A stretch of 64,000 bases of DNA, taken from Saccopteryx bilineata. Lineage: Eukaryota; Chordata; Mammalia; Chiroptera; Emballonuridae. Positions 56,401 through 64,000 of the stretch are shown here, in pieces (position 1 is the stretch's first letter; each line of letters begins with the position of its first letter). The notes under the pieces were generated by a model. It worked only from the letters and a program-made list of their open reading frames with translations. It was not told the origin of the DNA and searched no databases. Where the stretch lies: assembly GCF_036850765.1 (NCBI RefSeq), contig NC_089493.1:193272706-193336705 (forward strand), given 5' to 3'. The position numbers and the translations under genes were made by a program.

Positions 56401-57489
56401 GTTTGTGGAATGAGCAAAAGGGATTACGTATTTTTTTAAAAAAGAGACTGGTGCCTGTAGCTGTCCGGGCGGGTAAGGCGGAAGGAGCGTACAGTTACAG
56501 TCTCTGTGCAGAGAGAGCGTCTCTCTCTGGCAGGAGGGTCCCCCAGGGCACTGTGCAGGGCCTTGATCAGTTTGGCTATTTCACCATTCTGACATCCTCT
56601 CTCTGTGCTTTCAGAACGCAGGCGTCCAAGGTCACCTCACTATGGCTCTGTGCAAAGACAGCAGCACCCCAAAGGGCCCATCGATTTGCAACATCTGATC
56701 GGCTTCCTGAGTCAGAGGCACTAGCTTGTAAAATCCAATCAGTGTCAAACTCCTGTCAGGCCCATTAACCACTGGGGCTCTATTAACAGACTCCACTCTC
56801 GCTAAAGAGTTTCTGTGCCTGTCCCGCAGATGCCAGGGCGGCCGATTCCCAAACCCCTGAACTTAGGAAGTTAGGACGGGGGCAGATTTAAAATGGGGGT
56901 CGCCTGGTCTCCGCTAATTTTGTCTTGAGACCCTGCCATTTCTCCTACGGCCCGGGCGCATCCAGTAGGACCCCCCATCACACAGTCCTTGAACAGTAGA
57001 GCATCAGACTCAGAGCCAAGCCCTGTGGCTCTATCCCTTCCAACACAGAGACGTAATTATTTTTGCTGCATTGGGTCCCTTCGCTTAGACTACGAGTGCC
57101 ACAAGAATGGCGGGTTTGTGCGGATTCTCTTGGATAAGAAGTGAGGGAAACCGGGACCCTTAATTACGTTATAGCAAAGAATGGGAACTGGGTTGGCTCA
57201 TCTGTTGCAAGCCCTCCCCATCCGTGGCAGGATGGGCGCTGGCAGGCCCCCTGTGACGCAAGCCGGGGGGGGGCCCCAGCAGCTCCCGACCTCCCGCTGC
57301 CAGCCTGGCATTCCTGTGAGAAGGAGCTTCGAGCTTCTCTTTCCCAGCAGAGCCAGCCAATCTCCTCGGTTCGTTCCTGCTGGCCCTGCCTGAGCCACTC
57401 GCCAATCCCCGGGCGTTCCTGTAGCCAAGCCATGACCGCGTTACCGCGGTGTGCTCTAATGACTGCTTCCCTGTCTGTTTCCCACCGCG

Positions 57490-57612
57490 CCCTGTGAGTT
57501 CCCTGATGGTTGGAACCAATGCCATCTGCCCAGTGCCTACTTTAAAGCCTGGCACACAGTGAGTGCTTACTAAACATGTGTGGAATGAGTGAATTAATGA
57601 ATGAATGAAACA
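57490..57612 (+). mobile_element. L2 tail
   Basis: GTGAGTTCCCTGATGG, AGCCTGGCACACAGTGAGTG and TGGAATGAGTGAATTAATGA followed by an AATG run are the typical L2 terminus. Confidence 0.7.
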
Positions 57613-58124
57613 TTGTTCAAGGTCTCCTGTGTATTACTAGTCACTGTGGCAATCTATTGATAAAAAAAAGCTGTGTTTCCAAAGTAGCTGCAGAAATACC
57701 CACTCAGTGCCACGCTTTTGTATGAGGAGTCCATCCACATCCAGAGGCAGAGCTTTGACCGTGAATCCTCAGGGTTGGCCTCACACCTGTTATGATTAAT
57801 AGAATGTGACAGAGGTGACGCTGGGTACCGTCTGGGCATTAAGGGAAGCTGTCACTTCTGTCTCTGCCTCCTGGAATGCCCCTTCCCGCCATGCTGTGAG
57901 GAAGCACGAACGGCCAGGTGCTGAGTTGTGTGGACGAGGAGCCAGTGCCCAGCTAATGGTAGTAGAGCTAATGGTCATCATGGGAGTGAGGCCCCTTTGG
58001 ATCTTCCTGGCACCCCTGGGCCTCAGCAGGCACCATATGGAGCAAAAGAACCACCCAGTCCACCCACAGAGTCGTGAAACACAATAGTAAAAAATAATAA
58101 TGATAATAAAATGTCACCCTTCCG

Positions 58125-58225
58125 TCAGCCCCCTGGAAACAGGGGGCTCAGAAACATTGGGTGATTTTCCTTAAATCACACAGTCCTTAAACAGCAGGCC
58201 CTCCGTCTTCACAGGTAGAATGTGC
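58125..58225 (-). mobile_element. MIR-like fragment
   Basis: GGGGCTCAGAAACATTGGGT and AATCACACAGTCCTTAAACA resemble a decayed MIR core. Confidence 0.4.
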
Positions 58226-59585
58226 TCGGGGACACTAAATGTCACCAGCAGTTAACGATGGAATAGGCGACAGGCAGGCATTGGGCAAAATCGCGGAAAT
58301 GCCCTTCAGAGCCAGGCACTGGGGCTGGTCTGCCTCATTCCGAGGGCTTTGGAAAAGTGGCTGGGTTGGAGGACGTAAGGTTGGGGCTGCCGCGGTGAGA
58401 GGTGTTGGCCGCGGGGAGAGGGTGGGGGATCGTGGGGACCATGGCACGCTGGAGAGAGCACGCCCCTCATGAAGGACAGCCGCCACATTGCTGCCAGGTG
58501 TGTAGGTTGGCCCAGATCCCCAGATCCGTCAACCCTTCAAAAGCACTAACTATCGAATTCCTCAGCCTCGTCCAGGTCGAGAGCAAGGGGCGTGGAGAAG
58601 ACATCTGCGTGCCAGATCTGACCCACGGAATCCCAACTTCTGACTTCCTGTTCTCAAGGCCCATCCCAGCTTAGGCCCCGGAAAGGAAAACATACCCACT
58701 CTCTCTGTATTCCAACGGAGAAAAAGCAAATTCTCTTTTCACCGTAAGCTCCAGAAAGCGTTCTAAAATGTTCCAAATAGTTTTTCCATCATTAAGATAA
58801 TTCCCTGGGGACTCGTGACCTATCTTCCACCTCCCAGCCAGCTCTGGCTTCTCTGAGCTTTCGTTGCCCTGTGAAATTCTGCCGCTCCTGGGGGGGGGGG
58901 GGGGTCAGCCAGGGCGACGTGGCAGTGAGAAGCGGGCAGCTCCTGCTTTCGTAGGTCTGGCCGGAAAATTCTATCCGGCGCTTGGTTCCCAGCACAGTCT
59001 GAAGGGATGCCGTACTCCTCATGTGTGAGTGAGGGGACTCAGATGAACCTGGGCCGGCAGGCGGCATCCCTGTAATTCTGTAGTGGGAGGGACCTCAACC
59101 CTGTCCGGCCAGCGGGTCAGGAACCTTCCTCTGGTTCCAGGACATTCTGGGCTTTTCCTCTTCATCCCCCATGGCACACAATCACCCAGGAGGGTTATCT
59201 GATGACTGTCTGTCCCGCTCAGATGCTGACCAGGGGACACTAGGGCCAGGGAGCTAAAAGAAATGAGTGTAAGTCCACGGCAGAACTTGTGGCCATCTGG
59301 AGGGGGTGCAGAGCCCACTGTAGGCAGCTGATGCCCAGTGGACCTGAAACCATCCAGTCTTTTCAGGAGAAGCCAGAAACCTGAACTTCGGCATGCAATG
59401 GCCCGCTCTTCAAATGTGGGAAGCCGTTTTCTGTTAAGATTGAACAAAACACGCCCAGTGGCCAGTGTGCCCTGCCCAGACTCTGAGGACCTCAAGGATG
59501 GGATGAGGTTTCCCGGGCCACCCGGCACGCTGGGGCCTGGCACCGGACCTGGACAGGGAAGGGGGCGCCATCCCTGTGCGCCATG

Positions 59586-59613
59586 TGAATGAGTGAGTGA
59601 GTGAGTGAGTGAG
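59586..59613 (+). repeat. GAGT tetranucleotide microsatellite
   Basis: About six perfect GAGT units. Confidence 0.85.
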
Positions 59614-61429
59614 AGGATGAGTGTTTTCCATGGTGTTTCTGGTTGGGCCATGGCGTGAGGATTTGAAGGACCCCCTTTTCTTCGGTGCACTGATGCGTCA
59701 CCCAGGTGGGCCTGGTGGCCTGGAGTCACCCGAGCAAGAACTCCGACCTCGGCCTCCCTGGCAGCAGCGGGTAGGCTGTGAGCATTGCACAGCCCTGCCT
59801 GCTACCCCACAACGTTCCCCACCAGGAAGGAGCCCCCCACCCCCTCCCCCCCTCCGGCCCTGTTTCCCCCACTGCCTCACTGGGATTCCCGGATTCAAGG
59901 AAGGTTCTGGCGCCTTTGCCAGCTCCCAGGGCCCCCACTGAGCCCGGGGCACCCTTGGGTACAGCAGAACATGTGGGAGGGAGGGACCAAGGTGACCCGA
60001 GCTGTGGGTGGCAGGTGTCAGCACCTCCTGAACATGCTCTCCTCCCTTGGCCAGCCCATTTCATCAGCAGCTCAGACGTGAGCCCAAAGCCAGCTGGCCG
60101 TTTTCCAAAGCCCGTCTGCACCAGGGAAGAAGCAAGCCGCGGCACCCCGTGTGTGTGTCCCAGGGAGACTGCTGGTGTGTCCTTTGTATTACTCCGCCCT
60201 GTGGTGGCTGAGAGCCTCCAGGGGGCTGTCCCTTACCCCACTGCCCCGCCAACCCCACCTCTGCCACCCCCGACTGTGTTAGCATCTGCCCCTCTTTTAA
60301 AGGAGGCCTGGCTGCAGGGCTGCTGTGTGCGGGACTGGGGAGGGGTGCTGGCCGTACCACCCCCACGGCAGCGGCACCAGTCAGGCCGAGCAATCACAGA
60401 CACGCGTGTGCAAGGGCAGGCTCCACCGAGGGTCAGAGAGGAATGAGCAGTGTGTCCTGAAGCATATGGCAGGGAATCTGACCAGACTGGGCGTGGCAGT
60501 CGTCGTCGCTGAGGGCAGACCGTTTGAGCTGAGCCCCACAGAGTAGTTTTAAGCAGGGAGTCCTATGTGCAGCAGTGGAGGCCACGCCGGCCGCTCCCCG
60601 GTGGGTGTGGGGGACCTGTCGGGAGGCTGGTAACAGCACTACCCGAGGAGATGGTGGGTGCTGAAAGGAGGGTGGTGGCAGCAAAGACGAGGCGGAGAAG
60701 TGGGCAGATTGGGGCTATATTTAGGGAGGTCTGGTGACAGTTTGGACGAATGAGTGGGCAGGTGCTAGGGCGCTGTCTTTATTTGTGGCTCATGCACCTG
60801 GGTGGCTGGCGGAGCCTCTGCCGAGATGGGAAATCCTGTGGGGAGGGGCACTGGGCAGAGCCGGGGACATGGGAGAGAGAGCAAGAGAGAGCGAGCGAGA
60901 GAGAGCGAGCATGTGTGCTTGCCTGAGGGGTGGGGGAGGGGAAGACCAGGCTTGTCTAGCTCTGTCACCCCTCGGAGCTTTACATGGCAGGTGGGCAGGG
61001 TCGTAGGCCCTGGAGACAGGTCCACCTGGCTGTGAGTCTGGATTCTGACATGTAAGAGGCTCCTTGGGTGAGCACTACCCCTTCTCGGGCCTGAGGGTAT
61101 CCATTCACAATAGAATTAGAGCAGCATGGGTCCCGCGGGGGCGGGTTCGAGGAGTAACTATGAAGATGCTTGTAGGAATACTCACTCGGCCAGGACCTGG
61201 CATCCCAGAGGCACTCGAGCATAATGGCCACTCCCCCCAACCTCCCTCGTGCCCCTCCCCCAGCAGGTCCTGTCTCCCGGTTATTCCTGTGTGCCGGAGC
61301 ATGTACCCCAGCCCTCCTGGCGGCACTCAGCAGAGCGACACCCTTCCACGTTGTTGTGTGTTTATGTGGCTGGAATCATCTTCTGCATACGCTCCAAGTG
61401 GGCTGGGGTGGGTGGGGTCTTGGGTTGCT

Positions 61430-61500
61430 CGCCATTGTCTCCTTGACACCTAGCATGCGCTGGCACATAGTAGGTGTGCAATAAGCATTTATCAAATCAG
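61430..61500 (+). mobile_element. L2 tail
   Basis: GCTGGCACATAGTAGGTGTG and CAATAAGCATTTATCAAATC match the L2 3' end. Confidence 0.65.
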
Positions 61501-61779
61501 TGGATGCGTGAGGGATGGTCGTCTTTTCCCTCTCTTTCTCCTTCCTTCCCTCTTTCCTGTTTCCCTGGACTCCCCGCCGGCACCCCCACTAGCCGGGCTG
61601 GCCCTGGACCCACGGCCAGCCAGCCGGCGTCCCTGCCCTCTGGGGTGTGGGCAAAGCTGGCAGCCAGAACCTCAAAGGGAAGCGAAATTGGTCAAGACAG
61701 ATTCCCGGCCCCCTGAGTCACGCGGCACGGTCACCGCCTGTCAAAGTGCCCGTGTGCTTCCCCGTCTCATCGACGGCTG

Positions 61780-62660
61780 CTGTCACCGTTCACGCCTCTG
61801 AGCCCCGCTGGAGAAATGACCCTTTCCCTCTTTCTCATCCCAAGACTCATCATTATTTTCTATTTGTTTTAAGAACTCCTCCATCGTTTTAAGCATTCTC
61901 AATGAAGGGCGCAGGTGGACATTCAGCAGCCGTGGGAGCATTTTCCCATTTGTTGAACTCGAAGCCATTAGGAGATTTTTACCAAAAGGTATTTATTTGC
62001 CTGGAGAGAGCCCTTCGCCTTGTCAGTGAATTTGTTCCTTCTCGCGAGTCCCACCCAATAAAACAAATGCAAGACGAAGGTCCTGGCTACCTGAGAGGTG
62101 GGGGCCCTCCCTCTGGAAGCGCAGTCTCTCCTCCCCCACTCCCTTCAGGAGGGAGCCTCCGCAAAGGCGTTTATATGGAAAACAAGGAACAGCAAGCGGT
62201 TTGATTCCCAACACCCCCCTTTCTTTTTCTTTTATGCAAGAGAAATGTCCGTGGTCCCCCAGCGGAGCAGTCATATGATAAGAAATCTGTTTGCAAGTCG
62301 GGGACACTCATTTCCCCCTCTGAGAAGCTGCGTTTGTTTGTGGGAGACGAGGGGAGACGGGTGACAGGGGAGGGATTACAGCATCATGACAAGCACGCGG
62401 CTTAGAAATGAGCCCAGTGAACACAAGAACCCATCTGACCCTCTCCCCCATGAAAACCCGGAGCTGTCTCCATCCCTGGGGGGAGAAGAGACCAGCAGCA
62501 CATCGCCCTGGAGCTCATTAAGATGCTGGCGGGATGAGTTTTCAGGTTGTGCTTGTGATTTTCATTTTCTCATTACCGACAGAAGCGGCCTTTATAGATC
62601 TTTTTCTTTTAAACGAGAGCGTCTCAGACTAGTGTTTTTTTTTTTTTTTTTTTAAATGGG
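61780..62660. other. Non-repetitive, possibly conserved non-coding segment
   Basis: AT-balanced unique sequence, for example ACTCATCATTATTTTCTATT and GAGCTCATTAAGATGCTGGC, without repeats or ORFs. It could be a developmental enhancer, but only cross-species alignment would show this. Confidence 0.3.
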
Positions 62661-63579
62661 CCTCTCCAAAAGATATAACGTCCAAACTGAAATGGGTTCA
62701 TCTAGGCTGTTCCATGAGAACTGTCCCCCACTGGCACCCCTATTTAATTTTTTTTGGCTGGGGGAGGTCCTTTGGAGATGGGACACACAAGTGGGCAGGC
62801 AGTTGGATTTCGAAGCTGGAGGACTGCGTTGCACTTGGCCAGCGGGACGGCCCACAGGACATCCCACAGGACAGCCTAGGGGCTTTGAGCGCCCGGGGGA
62901 CAGGCCTGCCATTGCTGCTCTCCCATGGCGGGCTAGCAGAGTGTGTGTGTCTCTGCTCTGCAAAGGGAAGTCTAACTTCATCCCCTGAGTTCTGTGCCCA
63001 CTCTGTAGTGAGGTGACCCTGGCATTCCAAGGACTGGGAGATTGCCTTGTTTGTGAAACGCCACAAGGTCTATGGGAGAGTCAGCTTCCAGGGAACAGGT
63101 AGGACCCCAGGCTCGGTTCTCAGCCTTCTTCGGTCTCTCCAGTTCCTCGGAGTGCTGTTCTTTCTCTCTGAAGACACGGGGCACCCCTGTGTCCTCAATC
63201 CAGTCTTCCCTTTTGTTGCCGGCTGAGTCCACAGGGCTTGGGAATGAGATCTGATTACCAAAGCCGCTGAGAACAAAATGCCAATGCTTGTTCAAGAAGC
63301 AGGCTGGTGCTGTGGCAAGAACTCCGGATGGAGAATGCCTGGAGATGGACCCAGAGTTGGTGGGTTGTGTCTGTGACCCCAGAGAGTGCTCCTGCTCCCA
63401 CAGGGGCTTATCTCCTCACAGGGGGAAAGAAAGCACACAACTCAGTCACCAGAGAGGAGGTTCTGGCTAGTGGGAAGTGCTGGGACCAAAGTGAAACGTA
63501 GTTGTGTGCGAGAGCGAGACTGGAGGGCTGCTGTGGGGAGCTCACATTCAAGGCGAGGCCTCATGCGAAGGATCCAGCC

Positions 63580-63960
63580 ACGTAGAAATCTGAGGGAACA
63601 GCATCTGAGGTGGAGGGAACAGCAAGTACAAAGCCCCTGAGCAGGGGCACATCTATGAAGCAGCGAGGAAGCAGATGTGGCTAGAGCTTGTCTAGTGAGA
63701 GTGAGATGGCCCAAGATGAAGTCAGCAAGGTAGGCACAGTCACTGGGGGAAGAAGCTGAAGGTGTGGTGGTGGTTTTGGAAGCAGGGAGACACGAGGGGA
63801 GAGACAAATGACATGATTTGTGTTGAAGAGGACAACTATGCCTTCTGGATGGAAAATTAACTGGTAATTAAAGGCAGGCAGGAAGCTGCCAATCTGAAAG
63901 CTAATGTTGCGGTCCAGGTGGGAGAGTGAAACCACTTTGTCTTCCAGTGACGGAGGCACC
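63580..63960 (+). other. Unassigned ancient interspersed repeat-like sequence
   Basis: Words such as AACAGCAAGTACAAAGCCCC and GAGTGAGATGGCCCAAGATG resemble a common old mammalian repeat, also seen at about 47700-47940 (AAAGCCTTGAATGCCAAGTG). I cannot name the family. Confidence 0.4.
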
Positions 63961-64000
63961 TGCCACAAAACAAATAGGGTGCCTGCCCTTCTGCAAGCAC

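Larger units (their letters stand above)
57613..61429. other. Gene-free GC-rich region
   Basis: Many overlapping frames exist only because of high GC; none resembles a known protein. One GT/GAGT microsatellite and a MIR-like relic are listed separately. Confidence 0.45.

Noticed and set aside
59019..59729. 236-codon minus-strand frame
   Set aside because: Open by base composition only; contains a GAGT microsatellite translated as Leu/Thr/His/Ser repeats and no recognisable domain.

Overview
The window is mammalian nuclear DNA, most likely from a bat. Its youngest repeats are two tRNA-derived SINE families whose sequence I associate from memory with horseshoe and leaf-nosed bats (Rhinolophoidea). 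It also holds several short hAT families and a young mariner derivative, which fits the DNA-transposon-rich history of bats. The species call is inference.

One protein-coding gene is recognisable: BOD1 (biorientation of chromosomes in cell division 1), on the minus strand. Three coding exons with consensus splice sites (32083-32313, 27935-28059, 23458-23653) join to a 183-residue protein. A CpG-island promoter lies at about 31950-32660 and a probable 3' UTR runs to about 21785. In human, BOD1 lies in gene-poor 5q35.2 between STC2 and CPEB4, so both flanks here are probably intergenic. No other gene, rRNA, functional tRNA or CRISPR array was found.

Layout: 1-21.8 kb is downstream intergenic DNA with SINEs, MIRs, an L1 tail, a 470-bp pure-purine tract, a 39/40-bp minisatellite, two short hATs, a MER5-like element and a good CTCF motif. 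21.8-32.6 kb is BOD1. 32.7-64 kb is upstream intergenic DNA with MIR and L2 relics, several hAT elements, a 597-bp mariner with 110-bp inverted repeats, and a fossil Zaphod-like transposase broken by a telomere-like patch.

The most unusual feature is in BOD1 intron 2. A 2.36-kb minisatellite of 36 units (65 or 66 bp) is a tandem amplification of the exon 2/intron 2 junction itself. Each unit carries the last 23 coding bases of exon 2, the complete GTAAGTAAG donor and about 40 bp of intron. The gene therefore has one authentic donor followed by 35 near-perfect decoy donors, and each unit also has a canonical G-quadruplex motif on the transcribed-RNA sense strand. Use of any downstream decoy would place an in-frame TAA directly after the exon 2 codons. 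This is a concrete, testable candidate for repeat-length control of splicing.
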